A stretch of 64,000 bases of DNA from Knoxdaviesia capensis (Eukaryota > Ascomycota > Sordariomycetes > Microascales > Gondwanamycetaceae): the NCBI GenBank assembly GCA_001510575.1, contig LNGK01000004.1:310001-374000 (forward strand), given 5' to 3'. This document shows positions 1-11,634 of the stretch, piece by piece (the first letter of the stretch is position 1; each line of letters begins with the position of its first letter). Below the pieces are notes generated by a model that saw only the letters and a list, made by a program, of their open reading frames with translations, did not search any database and was not told the DNA's origin. A program made the position numbers and the translations under genes.

Positions 1-240
1 CCGACGCTAAATGCTCCTTCCCGGACGTATCCCACGTTCGAACCCTTCGACACGCGATCAGCACACTTGGCGCACATATGCAACAAACGGGACAGTGGAA
101 AGGAAAGCACGGCTACATGCATAAGCCCTGGTGGAATCCGCAGCTTGATTCTATCTTTTATTGAGCTTCCGTACAAACGAACACCACATACAAACGCGTA
201 AATCGAAAACGCACACGGCAAACAACCAACCCTTCAAGGC

Positions 241-3008
241 TCAGTCCAGAAGCCCCATCGCCAACGTCTCGTAGTCCTCCAGCGTCTCCGGCTCGCGCTC
301 CATCTCCACCACGCGCCGCCGCGCCTTCTTGGACGGCCGCTTGCCGCCCGCCGCCGCCGCCGCCGCCGCGTCCGAGTCCTCCGAGTCCGAGTTGGCCGTC
401 TGGAACCACTTGCGCGCGGCTTTGGGCTTCTTGGCCGCGCGCCGGGCTGCGCCGTCCGCCTCATCGTCGTCGTTGTCGTTGTCGCCGGCCGTGGGCAGCG
501 ACCGCAGCAGGTCCAGCGCCGCCTGCACCTCCCCGTCGCCGCCCCGCGCACCGCCGTCGTCGTCGCCGTCGCCAGAGTAGTCGTTGTCGTCGTCGTCGTT
601 CTCGCCTCCGCCCTCCGCCGCCTCCTCCCGCCGGCCACCACGGGCATTCTGATCGAGCTCGGCCGCCGGGTTGCCGCCCGCGCGCTCAATCGCCTCGCGC
701 ACCTTCCGCCGCTCCCGCTTCTCGCGCAGCCGGTCGCGCGCAGCGAGCTTGTCGTCGGCGTCGGCAGCCCGCACGCGCTCGCCCTCGTCCGCGACGAAGC
801 GGCGGATCTGCTCCTCGACCGGCCCGGCGGCCGCAAACGCCGCCTCGTCCTGCAGCTCGTACAGCGGGTGCGCCACGCCGTCGTCGTCGAACACCAGCCG
901 CTCGCCCGCCGCGCGGTACTTGAGCAGCTTCTTCTTCGACTTCAGCAGCTTCTCGCGCCGCTTCGAGTCGATGATCAGCGTCTGCCCGCCCAGGTTGACC
1001 GTCTTGACCGCCCCGGTCGGCACCGCGGTGCCGGCGGCCTCCAGCTCGGACTCGCCGAGCACGCGCTTGACGGTGAGGAAGTCGCTGGCGTCGTCGCCGC
1101 CGGCTGCGGTGGTGCTGGCGGGGTCGGCCGCGTCGCCGATCAGCTTGGTGTAGTGGCTCGAGAACACGTCCTGGTTCACCCGCTCGAACATGCGGTCGTA
1201 CTTGGTGCGCACCTCCTCCTTCTTTTTCTTCTTCTCCTTCTTCTTCGCCTGCTTGTCCTTGGCCTTCTTGTCGGCGTCCACCTCGACTCCCGCGCCGTCC
1301 TCGTCGTCGTCGTCATCTGCGTCGGCGTCCTCGTCGTCAGATTCCGACTCCGAGTCGTCGTCTGAGAGGTTGACACGCGGCGCGTTCTTGATCTTCTTCA
1401 GCGCCTCGCCGGTCCCCTTCTGCATCCGCACCTGCGGCGTTCCCGGTAATCCCAGGCTGGCCGCGTAGCCGTCGAAGTCGACCTCGTCAAACTTGAACAC
1501 CTCCTTGTCCTTCTGGAGGAATATCGACCGCGTGTAACTGATAAACGCCTTCTGCGCTAGGTACTTCACGTCGGGGAACTGGAAGCACACGCTTTGTAGT
1601 TGGTCACTGATGTCTTTCCGCTTCTTCTCCTTGACGTGCACCTTTTGGATCGGCACCTTCTTCTGCTCTAGCCGCGAGAGGAAGCCTTCCTCTTCGGAAG
1701 GATCAAGAAACAGCACCGCCCGCCCCTTGCTTTCAAACCGCGCCGTACGCCCCACGCGGTGGATGTAGGTATCGGCATCCTCCGGGCAGTCGACCTGTAC
1801 CACCCAGTCGACGGACGGGAAATCCACGCCGCGCGCAACCACGTCGGTAGCAAACAGACACGATGACTGCGCCGCCGTAAACCTCCGCGTAATCTCCATC
1901 CGTGCCAACTGCTTCTGCCGTCCGTGGAGGTGGAGCAGTGGCACACCCGGGCGCATGTGGCGGAAGCTCTCGTACACAAAGCGGACCTGCTTGCCGGATG
2001 ACAGGAACACAATCATCTTGGACTTGAGATTCGCCTTGATGAAGCCGTACAGCGTGGCGAGCTTGTCGGCCAGCGGCGTGATGATGTAGTGCTGCTGCAG
2101 GGTGGCGGGGGTTGCGGCCACCGCGGCCTCGTGCACGGCGACGTACTCGGGGTCGCGCAGGCTCAGCCGGGCGAGGTCGGACACGCGGCGGCTCTGCGTG
2201 GCGCTGAACATGAGGGTCTGGCGGTCGCGCGGCAGGTGGGCGACCAGGGCGTCGACGGCCGCGCGGAAGCCCATGTCCATGATGCGGTCGGCCTCGTCCA
2301 GCACGAGCACCTGCAGGTTATCCGCGGCGATGCCGGCGGTCTGGTCGAGGTGCTGCAGCATGCGGCCGGGCGTGCACACGAGGATGTTCATGCGCTGCAG
2401 GCGGTCGGCCTCCTCGCGCAGGCTCTTGCCGCCGATGACCAGCCCCGCGCTGAACGGGTGGTGGCGGCCGACACGGCGCAGCACGTCGAAGATCTGCACG
2501 GCGAGCTCGCGCGTCGGGGCCAGGATCATGGCGCCCAGGCCGTCGAGCTCGGTCCAGCGCGCGCGGTGCAGCCGCTCCAGCACGGGGACCAGGAACGCCA
2601 GCGTCTTGCCGCTGCCGGTCTTGGCGGCGCCGAGCACGTCGGCGCCCTTCAGCGCCAGCGGGATGGCGCGCTGCTGGATGTCGGTCAGGGTCTGGAAGTG
2701 CGACGATTCGAGGCCGGACGCCGTGGCTTCGGAGAGGGGGAGGTCGGAGAAGAGCGAGACATCGGCGGCTTTGGGGTCCTGGGTGGGAGACGAGGTTAGT
2801 ATGTTTCTTCGGAATGTCAAGCTTGCTTTCTCTCTGCTGACGGCAGTTCGCAATCGCCATATCCAGTCGGACATACAAACTCCTCCACGGCCTTCTCGAG
2901 GTCCTGCAGGGTCGCGAGGTGCTCTTTTCGCTTCTGCAGGCGTTCTTCGGTTTTGTGCTGCCGCCGCTTTCCATACATGGAAGCCGACCTTTTCGGGGCT
3001 GCCGGCAT
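241..3008 (-). CDS. DBP4: ATP-dependent RNA helicase Dbp4 (DEAD box)
   Basis: Nucleolar DEAD-box helicase of the Dbp4/Hca4 (DDX10) family, which in yeast helps release U14 snoRNA from pre-rRNA during 18S processing. Two exons: 3008-2877 and 2778-241; the 98-nt intron has donor GTATGT, branch ATACTAACC and acceptor CCCAG. Product is 889 aa, slightly long for the family. Visible motifs: Q-motif region about 53-84, motif I AAKTGSGKT at 95-103, PTRELA near 132, TPGR near 180, DEAD at 205-208, SAT at 236-238, ARGVDF at 359-364, HRVGRTAR at 384-391. The C-terminal third is typical of Dbp4, with long acidic Asp/Glu and Lys/Glu runs. The start at 3008 is chosen because exon 1 (44 codons, MPAAPKRSASMYGK...) splices in frame to the conserved domain. 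Intron retention would shift the frame. AACCCTAA-type boxes lie about 220-265 bp upstream. Confidence 0.95.
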
Positions 3009-5310
3009 GGTGATATGTGAGAAGGAATGCCAACAGAGAAATGAAAGAAGGGGAGAGGAGAAAGGAAAGGGGGGAGGAGAGGAGAGTGTTGGGTTGTGAG
3101 AATGGATTTGGAGGCTGAGAGATGCTGAAAAGAAAAAAAGAAAAAAAAGATACAACGGTCAATGGTCCAGTCAGTTTGATTTTTTTTTCTTATCGGGATT
3201 CTTATCGCACTTTCTCCCCACAGTATCAGACTAGGGTTAGGGTGGAAACCCTAACTTGGGTTTGGTTAGGGTCTTGGTTTCACAACATTCCAACCCAGTA
3301 GATTCGCCCATCAGGGCAGTCATGATTTCCTCCAAAACTCTAACCATCCCCCATTCTTCCCCGGAAAATCTCATCCCCCATCAAGATTCTTGCGATGGCG
3401 ATTATTTAAACCGGCTCGCAAGGCCTTGGTGGCTAGCCGAACTCTACTTGAGGAGTTAGAAATATCGCTTCTTCAGGCGTCTGTTAACTAGTCGACGTCA
3501 ACAGTAACCCAATACTCCCACTCCTGAATGTTCGTACCGGTTCACTCATTTCATAGCTACCTTGGATACCTGGAATACCAATACCAGCAAGGACAACAAA
3601 CACATTTCCCGCTTTTCGGTTGAGATCTCCGGGCACAGCACGCCGATTCTAATCACGCAGGCTTAATCTCACGCACAAAGTTACACCCACTACCAATAGT
3701 CCAGGGCCCGGCCTCATAGTTCACCCGCAAGTCACTAATCTACTCTCACATGAACTGACGTCAGTGGCACATGCCCGCGCGTGCGCACACGCACACACTC
3801 ACTGGAGCGCGGCCACAACGAGCATGTTGAGTGATCACTACTATCACACGGCCAACAACGCAGTCGACAACTATAAATGACAAGAACACACGGAGGGCGT
3901 TTAGACTGCAGCGCGTATCAAGGGTGCCCGCGCGGACGGAGAGAGGAGGACTAGAACGATGAACTACCACTACTCATGTCTCCGCGGATGTGAGATTTTC
4001 TGAGGGCCTGTCCCACGCCGGGGGGGGCTGGAGTTGATAGCGTTATATCCTGGGATGGCCATGCATGTCAGATGTGCGGTAAATGAGTCCGATCTGCTGT
4101 GGTCTTAAGGCTGACCTGAGAAGCAAGACACGTAGCACGACACCGCAACATGCACGACGAGAGAGATCTGGGAAAGACTGATTGCAGCATGTGAGAGCTC
4201 AAGATGTGGATGGATGGACATCTTCCGTGATATCGACAGACTCTGCAACAAACTCCGAGCCGTCGGAACATAGAGTGTTCTCAGGGACAATAGTCAACAG
4301 GCCCTCAACGAACTGGCCCTGTCTCCTCGCTTCCGACTCGTGCAGGGGCTTCCCAACCACCCACGTTTCCGAACCCTAAGCCGTCTGTGGAAAGGCAAGA
4401 TCCGTGCACCTAGAAAGGAAGTGTCATTTATAATTAAAGCCCCCCATGTATCTCCGATCAGGCATCCGGAGCCTAGAGGCTGCTATGACGAGATATCACT
4501 AAACCGATCCGCGCGCACTTGCTTCGTACAGAAACGCCGAACCAAGACCAACCACCCACTCGTTAAAGCGCGTCTTAGCCAATTCGTTCCATTGCATTCC
4601 TTCTGGCGAGGGTCCTATCTTCTTGGAGGTAGTATGAAGTATCATGTCCCCGCCCTTCCGCTAGACGGTTACGCCACGCCGATCCAGCCGTAAATAGGTA
4701 GCGGAAAGAATCAGCATTTTATTTGACTAAGGCTCAATACCTGACCTCATCTTTCCCTCCGCGTCTATCTCCCGATCTTCTTTTCTTGATTTTCATCTTC
4801 AGAACTCCTGTCCCTTCTAGAACTTCTATATACAGCTCCCACCTTCTCCCACTTCATTGTTTGTCCCCTCTCGCCATCACGCACTATATTAAATCTCGCA
4901 CACACAAGTAACTACCCGAACATCCGGCCTCTTCAACTCCACAATAATTATTTTTTTTCCGTCTCACTATCGTGTCGAACAATTTCAAAACTCCGCCAAC
5001 CGAGATTTCCAGAGAGGACCCGGAATCTCCAAGAAAGCCTGTTCTTCTTCCCAATCACTGCTCGTTGGACTTGGCGTCAGCTTCGAACCCTTCCATATCC
5101 TCCCTTTTCTTCTTCTCCTTTTTGCTCCTTCCACTCCTCATCCCGCGTTGCGCCTTCCCGGGACATTCGCGTTTTATCCTGACATCATTTGAGGTCTCTT
5201 CACGCTTGCTATCTTGCACGTTCCTTTCAGCAACTCTCTTCTTTCCTTCTGACAGACGCCTCTTTTTTCTTTCTTTTTTTCTTCTCTCTCTCGATTTTCT
5301 CGCTGCAACC
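3009..5310. other. Divergent intergenic region, DBP4 / SEC14-like
   Basis: Shared 2.3-kb upstream region of the two divergent genes. The DBP4-proximal part is A/G-rich on the plus strand (pyrimidine-rich in the DBP4 sense) around 3040-3150. A cluster of TTAGGG/CCCTAA words sits at 3231-3272 and another AACCCTAA at 4371-4380. The 600 bp before the SEC14-like start are strongly CT-rich, as is usual for fungal promoters. No coding signal seen. Confidence 0.7.
3231..3272. promoter_or_regulatory. Telobox-like cluster (AACCCTAA / TTAGGGTT)
   Basis: Within 42 bp the sequence contains TAGGGTTAGGG, AAACCCTAAC and GGTTAGGGT, in both orientations. It lies 224-265 bp upstream of the DBP4 start codon. 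In ascomycetes the AACCCTAA telobox is a known promoter element of ribosomal-protein and ribosome-biogenesis genes, bound by Tbf1/Teb1-type Myb proteins, which fits DBP4. Use at this site is inferred. Confidence 0.5.
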
Positions 5311-7282
5311 ATGGCCCAACAAGCGACTTTCACTCCAATCGAGTCGGTTCCATCGGCTGCGACCTCCGTGGTCCCCGATATCGGCTACCCGAACGGCCAC
5401 CTCGGATACCTGTCGCAAACGCAGGACGCGGCGCTCGCCGAGTTCAAGAAGCTCGCGGCCGACGAGGGCCTGTACACTTCCGGATCGCCGGCATCGCACG
5501 ACGACGAGACGTTGCTGTAAGCTCTTTTCCCCCGGCGACCGCTGGCTAGAGGTGGTTATGGTTGTTGCGGCATTCCAAATCAAGCCTCCAGCAAGCTGTA
5601 CATGAGACGGAGCACACACATGAGTGCAGAAGACACGGCCCAAGACACCCCAGCTGACGGTGACTCAAACTCCCTATCTAGCCGGTTCCTACGTGCGCGG
5701 CGCTGGGTTCCCAACGATGCCTTGGTCCAGTTCCGTGACACAGAACTCTGGCGCAAGGCAAACGACCTCGATGTGCTCTACAAAACGATCGAGCACAGTG
5801 CTTATGAGCAGAGCCGGCGCATGGTGGGTAATTTCCCGAGATCCATTTCCGTTGAAGCTGAGAGAGAGGCTCTTTGCTGCTCCTCATTCTTCTTCCTCCT
5901 CCTCCTCCCGTGGCCTTCTTCTGCATTCTGCCATCTTTTAATTGCCAAGCCTGGTAGTCAATTTACTGACAGCCCCCCCTTGCTTCTAGTACCCGCAATG
6001 GGTTGGACGTCGCGATAAGAGGTAAGAAAACCTCCAGTGATTCTCGCTTGTTCATGCTGTTTCGTCTGATCGTGGCTTTTGTCTCTAGACAAGCCGCGCA
6101 AAGATCCAAGCCCGCCAGAACCCTAAGAAATGCCATGTTATGCTTACCACCAGGTAATTCAACTTCTCAGCTAACCCTATTTTTCTTTTTTTTTTTTAAT
6201 CCTCCAGAGGCATCCCCGTGTACCTGTACGAAATCAAGACGCTTGACCTGAAGAGCCTGGCCGATTACGAGAAAGTCGGCGCGCCATCGACCTTCTGCAA
6301 AGCGAAACCCGATGGCAACACGCCGACCGGCCTGTTGCGGCTGTTTGCACTGTACGAGAACCTGACGCGCTTTGCGCTGCCGTTCAGCAGCCAGCTGCAG
6401 GACCGCGAGTTCCCCGGCGTGCCCATCACCATGTCGACCAACATTGTCGATATCACCGGCGTCACGCTGCGCCAGTTCTGGTACCTGAAGAACCACATGC
6501 AGTCGGCCAGTCAGCTGGCTACGGCGCATTATCCCGAGACTCTTGACCGTGAGTTTTTTCTTCTCGTGTCTTTTCCATTACACTCTGTGCGGTTCTAGCT
6601 AATTCGACTCTTTTTTTTTTTCTCGTTTTTAGGTATCTTCGTAAGTTGCACCCACTGCAAGTCATTATCAAAATGGCCGATATCGACGCATACCCCCCCG
6701 AGAGTTCCCCTACTAACAACTACAACTCCTCAGATCGTCGGCGCCCCAAGCTTCTTCTCGACCGTGTGGGGCTGGATCAAGCGCTGGTTCGACCCGAACA
6801 CGGTGTCGAAGATCTTCATCCTCGGCCCGCACGAGGTCGAGTCGACGCTGACCGCCTTCATCGACCGCGCGAACATCCCCAAGAAGTACGGCGGCGACCT
6901 GGACTACACGTTCGGCAGCCTGCCCACCATCGACCCCAGCTGGACGAACAACCTCGAGTGGGCGCCGGGCAAGGCCGGCTTTCCCACGGGGCCGATGCTG
7001 TGGGTTCCCACCCAGGACGGCAAGCGGCTCGAGTGCTTCCGCGTCGGCATGATCGACGGGAAGGACCAGCGCGAGCTGATCTGCTCGGTCAAGGCCACCT
7101 GGCCCGATGTCGGTGCCGAAGCGACCTCGTCCAACGGCACCGAGGCCACCGCCACCGAGCCGGCCGCCGCCGCCGCGGATGCTACCGCTGACGCCGTGGC
7201 GAAGCTGAAGATCGAGGATGCTGCGGCCGTTGCTGCTGCCTCCCCGGCGCCCGTTGCGGCGGTTTCCACGACTGTGGCCTAA
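5311..7282 (+). CDS. Sec14-type phosphatidylinositol/phosphatidylcholine transfer protein (CRAL-TRIO)
   Basis: Cytosolic/Golgi lipid exchange protein of the Sec14 family, 425 aa. Exons: 5311-5516, 5682-5823, 5990-6021, 6208-6548, 6633-6640 and 6734-7282. Joined, they give the CRAL-TRIO N-domain (SHDDETLLRFLRARRW about residues 62-77), then YPQWVGRRDKRGIPVYLYE at the start of the lipid-binding lobe, ETLDRIFIVGAPSFF, and VWGWIKRWFDPNTVSKIF. The fifth exon is only 8 nt (GTATCTTC, residues 241-243); without it the last exon is out of frame. The 186-nt intron 6022-6207 contains a 65-nt segment with its own acceptor and donor (see separate feature). The Ala-rich C-terminal tail, about 350-425, is outside the conserved fold. 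The family is certain; which paralogue (main Sec14 or a relative) is not. Confidence 0.93.
6089..6153 (+). other. Candidate cryptic (poison) exon inside a SEC14-like intron
   Basis: A 65-nt segment preceded by a plausible acceptor (GTCTCTAG) and followed by a good donor (GTAATT). The downstream piece 6154-6207 is on its own a textbook short intron, with branch GCTAACCC, a T-rich tract and acceptor CCTCCAG. The upstream piece 6022-6088 is also intron-like. Inclusion adds 65 nt, shifts the frame and reaches a TGA near 6249. Skipping restores the conserved junction RRDK-RGIPVY. So the sequence supports either a decoy splice pair or a regulated nonsense-decay exon. Confidence 0.45.
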
Positions 7283-7892
7283 GAGCACCATGAACCATGG
7301 AAGTTCTCTTGCTCCCCATTCTCATTTTCTGGTTTCTTGGATTTCAAAGGGCGTTGTTGGTAGAGATGGACTTTTTTTTTTCTTACCCTTCTTGGATTCC
7401 CCCTCTTCTTTTTTATTTTTTGTTGGTTAACTTGGTCTCTTTTTTTATCTATATTTTATTTATATAATGTGTATACCCGCTGTCTCCCGCTTTCTTGTTG
7501 GGGGCTATCTCCAGTTTTGGACACGTTTCATGGCGTATTATGCGGGTTTGAATTTCCTTCTGCTTTGTGGTTAACTGTTTTCCTTGCGGCATGCTTTTGC
7601 GCACATCATGCTATACACCGCATTCTACACGTAAGAAAAAACGAAGGTGTTAGAGCTTGTTGGAGTCTGTACGCCGTCTCGGTGGCTTTAGTTGGAGCAG
7701 GATGCGTCCATCCATATCACGGTGATTTGCAGGGCATAGCGCACGCACGCACACACAAATGGCGTCTCTTCATATTAAATACATATTGCATCCATCTCAT
7801 TTGGGTGTGTTCTAATATTCAAACTTGATCATTACTCGTAGAGGAAAAACCCCAAAAGGGGCAAAGCCGAACAGCCGAACAACCGGACGATA
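7283..7892. other. Convergent 3' intergenic region
   Basis: 610 bp between the converging SEC14-like and MDP-1 genes. The first 200 bp are T-rich with several TATATTTATATA-like words, consistent with 3'-end formation. Nothing coding is supported. Confidence 0.6.
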
Positions 7893-8561
7893 TTACTTGG
7901 CAGCGGTATAGCCGCGGCGGCGGCGCCACTCGGCCACGCCCTTCTCAATCGCGGCCCAGCTGACGCCATCGGGGACCAAGTACATGGTAACGCCCAGAGT
8001 CTCGACCTCGAGGTTGCGCGGCTCGTCGTCGAAGAACAGCATATCGGTGTGCGCGACGCCGGTCTTCCTGGCCAGCGCGTCAAAGTGCACGAGCTTGCTG
8101 CGCGGGTACATCTCGACAGCGGCGGGATCGAAGAAGTCGAGCGCGCGCCGCGCCCGCCCGCCGCTCCCGCCCGTCGGCGGCGGCGCGATGTGCAGGATCT
8201 TCAGCAGGTCGCGGGCGAGGTCGGGCGCCGCCGTGCGGCTGGCCACGGCGAGCCTGACGCCGGCGGCCGACAGCGCGTGCAGCACCGACGGCACGTCGCG
8301 GTAGAACGCGAAGGACTCGCCGTAGCGGTCGACCGCGCTGCTCGTGTGCGCCGAGTCGCTGCCGCCGCCGGCGGCCGGCGGCGGCGGCGGCGCGGCCTTC
8401 AGCGGCGGCGTGGCGTGCGTGTCGATCCAGAAGGGCCACAGCGTGTAGTCCAGGTCGAACACGATCATCGGCGGCAGCGGGAGGTTGTCGCGCGTCAGGC
8501 TGGCGGGGAGGATCGAGGTGGAGTGGGCGTGCGACGCCGATTTGGACGAGAGCCACGACAT
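7893..8561 (-). CDS. Magnesium-dependent phosphatase 1 (MDP-1 type HAD phosphatase)
   Basis: HAD-superfamily phosphatase of the MDP-1/acid phosphatase-like family; mammalian MDP-1 acts on protein phosphotyrosine and on fructosamine-6-phosphates, and the fungal substrate is unknown. Intronless, 222 aa. HAD motif I is VFDLDYTLWPFW with nucleophile Asp36 and Asp38; motif II is the small residue in VASRT (about 106-110); motif III is probably Lys156 in YPRSKLVHF; motif IV is LFFDDEPRN with Asp178/Asp179. The capless fold is as expected, but between residues about 53 and 75 there is a Pro/Ala/Gly-rich low-complexity insertion where the family normally has a short loop. The start at 8561 gives about 30 residues before motif I; an internal Met at 32 would begin immediately before the motif and is less likely. 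Confidence 0.9.
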   Translation of the reverse strand: MSWLSSKSASHAHSTSILPASLTRDNLPLPPMIVFDLDYTLWPFWIDTHATPPLKAAPPPPPAAGGGSDSAHTSSAVDRYGESFAFYRDVPSVLHALSAAGVRLAVASRTAAPDLARDLLKILHIAPPPTGGSGGRARRALDFFDPAAVEMYPRSKLVHFDALARKTGVAHTDMLFFDDEPRNLEVETLGVTMYLVPDGVSWAAIEKGVAEWRRRRGYTAAK

Positions 8562-11500
8562 TGTTGCGGTGGTGTGTGGGTGAGCGGATTGGCTTGAAGA
8601 GGTGATTTGTTTTGAGGACCGTGAGAAAAGGAAGATATGATGTGCAAGGAGGCAAACCAATGGTAAGAAGGAAAAATATAAATAAAATAAAAACGGTATC
8701 CCACCGAAATCGGGCTGTTCGAATCCACGGGGGCCTGGGGACGCACAAAAAATGAGGCGAAGTCGCACAGCCAGGCGACGTTGACCCGGCCTAAGCAGAT
8801 GTGGGGCCGAAGGCGGGGTAGGCGGGCGGAGAGTCCGAGTGGTTGCACTGAAGGTTCGGGCCCGGAAATTCCGGGGATTTTGGAGGGGAATTGTGGGGAC
8901 AGCGGGGGAGAGATATGGAAGGTGCTCGAGGCAGCCGCCATAAACCGCAGGTGCAGTGTGTATGTCCCAGGGAAGGAAGGAAGGAAGCAAGGAAGGAACG
9001 TACCTCAACACCCAACACTGCACCCCCGGTTCCCATCACCAACCAATGACGAAGACCTGCTGGGTTCTGTAAGCAGCCCAGCGCGAGCATACTCCAAGTA
9101 TCTATAGATCTATTCTACAAGGACAACTGCTATCAGTAGAGCGAAGCTGGCGATGGTCGTTGAATGCAAGGAAACATGCCGGGTTGTGCAGTGTCAGGGA
9201 AGACGCCCAGATGCCCGCCGGCCTGTCAAACCAACTCCGTCCAGCGTCAGCCTCGAGCGTCAGCTTTACCGACGTCGGCCGGCGCCTGGTTGCTCCTTCC
9301 CCCGGAACATCGGCCAACTTCCCCCTTCTCATTCTCCAGACAGTCGATAGCTCTTTCCTCTTGTATCAAGAGAGCGGCAGTTAGGGCTCATGACTAATAA
9401 GAAAGACAGCCCTTTTTGTAATCACACGCACACATCCAAAACGTTGAAATTGTAATCTTCTTCTCATTCAGCTTCATCATCATCACCAGATCACTTGAGA
9501 GTCCCGACCGCCGACACGATGCTCGAATTTCAAAATACAATAAAACACCTCGCTCACAACCTGCGCGCGCGGGTCGCGTCCTCGTTTCTTGGGGCAAGCT
9601 CAACAATAAGAAGTCTCAGAGTTAGGGAGCGACGTTAGTTTTGGGTTCTGCTTTCTCTCTGATTACCCCAGACTCTAAACCCCAAACGAAAGGGTCCCCT
9701 CCAAAACAACACGGCAAATCTGGGGGAGACGACGAGTTTTACTCCAACGACTAGCGAAGGGCGAAGCGAACCGGTAAACCGATGATCGGGTCCTGGTGAG
9801 CAGATGCGGGGTGTGTAATGTTGCTGGCTCTGGTTTTTTTGGTTTTTTTTTCTTTCGGTGTATGGTGTGTGGACCGGGGTCCAAATGCGGGCTGGCGGGG
9901 AGAGTCTCTGCACCGGAGTCTATTTCATGCTTCCACATGGCCGGGATGGTGCATCACGAGCAACAAAAAAAAAAAAGGAACCCACTACCGGCTCTAGCAG
10001 GCTGGTTTTGGTGACAGGATGATTCCAGCTGTTTTTCGGGCGGTTGCTTGGCCTGCAGATGGCGGCGCTGGTTTGCGTCGAATGCTCCAGACTGTTCTGC
10101 CGTTTGAGCTGTGGTCACGGTTGAAGAAGGGCAGAAGGAGGGGTGGGAAACAAACCAACGAGGGGAGGTTGCCTGTCACACACGTGGGAACCTTGGGGGA
10201 GCATCAGCTCTCGTTTGGTCAGACAGACCCTTCACGATATGGAGGTGCATCGCCGAATTTGCGAACCAGCGAGTTAATCCCTTGAGGAGGACTCCCCCGC
10301 TCGGGTAAGAAGGACTGAGAGAGGTCTGACAGTTGGAGATCCCCCGCGAGATGTGGTTCTGAGAGAGACGGTAGAAGAGTAGACGAGACGATGTGTCAGG
10401 CTCCCCCCGATCTCGATGGCCCGAAAGCTCTCGGCCCTACTCGGCCCCCGAATCACTGGTAAGCCGCTCTTGAGCCGTGGGTAACTACCTTTACTGATGA
10501 TACGATTGATAAGATTCCCTGAAGCGTCGACGTTTGATGTCAAAACAAGAACGACCCTCCTAGCCGTCCGACCATCGTGGCCCCGGACTCAAGTTTCAAC
10601 CCGACAAAACATGCGCCGTATAATTGTGGCCTCGCAGGTTTGCCATACACACCGCCCTTGGTGATCCCGGAGAGATTAAAAATAGTCAGGCACACAGAAC
10701 GTTATCGGCGCATTATCTGGTCATTTTCCGGTGAGTGAGACTCGACAACGGTACGTGGACTTTCTGCACTGACACATGTATCCCATACTAACAGCACTTC
10801 CGACCACCAGAAAACTAGAACGGCCCCAAACACCAGCCAACCACAAAGCACGAACCTCCCGTTCCACAGAGCCGCCTAAAATCCAGAGAGTCCGCCTCCC
10901 CCCAAAAGCGTCCTATTTCCAATTACCGACCGCGGCCAGTGTGATTATGGCGGGGCTCTTGGTGGGGTAATCTTTGCGGGGGGAAAAGCCACGGAATGGC
11001 AGATGGTGGCCCATGGTCCGGGACCCTTAGATTGAAGAGCCATGGGTGTAAGCAGCCGCATGTTCGGCAGTCCGAAAAAGCCTGTTGTGCACAGAAGAAG
11101 CCCCGTGGCACCCACCCACTCACTCACTCACTCACTCACTCTCACACACACACACACACACCAAGTAAGGCCCAGCCCTGACTCAGATCCGGAATGGGGG
11201 GGCGTGTGTGTGGATGTCCTCGTCACACAACCTGAACAGCCGGAGGAGGGGGGAAGGAGAGTTTCTTTTCCTTTTGGGGGTTTCACAGAACCAGGAGAAG
11301 AGAAAGTCGAGCAGGAACTAACGCAGTCTTTTTTTTCCTCCAGTCCACACTACTCGCGCAAGGATTGGAATATATTTAGAGACCGAGAAAACCCGCCCGC
11401 TTATATATGTTTGGCTCTTCCCCGGGAATCCCCAAACCTTGGAGTTGGCTCCTTCTTTATATCTAGAATCCGATCGACGACCTTCGACTATCTCGCGTGC

Positions 11501-11634
11501 ATTATTTATTCTCGTCTGCTTCCACCTGCGATCCGGTCAGCCCTCTTTTTATCTGGGGTTCCTTTTTTCTCTTTTTTCTTCCCCTCCCATATATTCTATT
11601 CTTTCTATTTCTTCCCTCTGCAAACTTTTGAATC
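8562..11634. other. Divergent intergenic region, MDP-1 / VOC dioxygenase
   Basis: 3.1 kb upstream of both divergent genes. It holds a GGAA-type tract at 8971-8999, an ACTC/CA microsatellite at 11115-11161, a TATATATG word near 11402 and a CT-rich stretch at 11540-11630 just before the VOC start. Reading frames here are short and have no recognisable product. I see no RNA gene. Confidence 0.6.
11115..11161 (+). repeat. (CACT)n-(CA)n microsatellite
   Basis: About seven CACT units followed directly by a CA run of about eight units, roughly 475-520 bp upstream of the VOC dioxygenase start. Simple-sequence repeat; length is likely to vary between isolates. Confidence 0.9.

Noticed and set aside
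3231..3272. Interstitial telomere or chromosome-fusion scar
   Set aside because: Only isolated TTAGGG words in mixed orientation, not a tandem array; a telobox promoter element is a simpler reading.
7984..8597. Plus-strand frames across the MDP-1 gene
   Set aside because: They are antisense to a conserved HAD phosphatase with all motifs in place.
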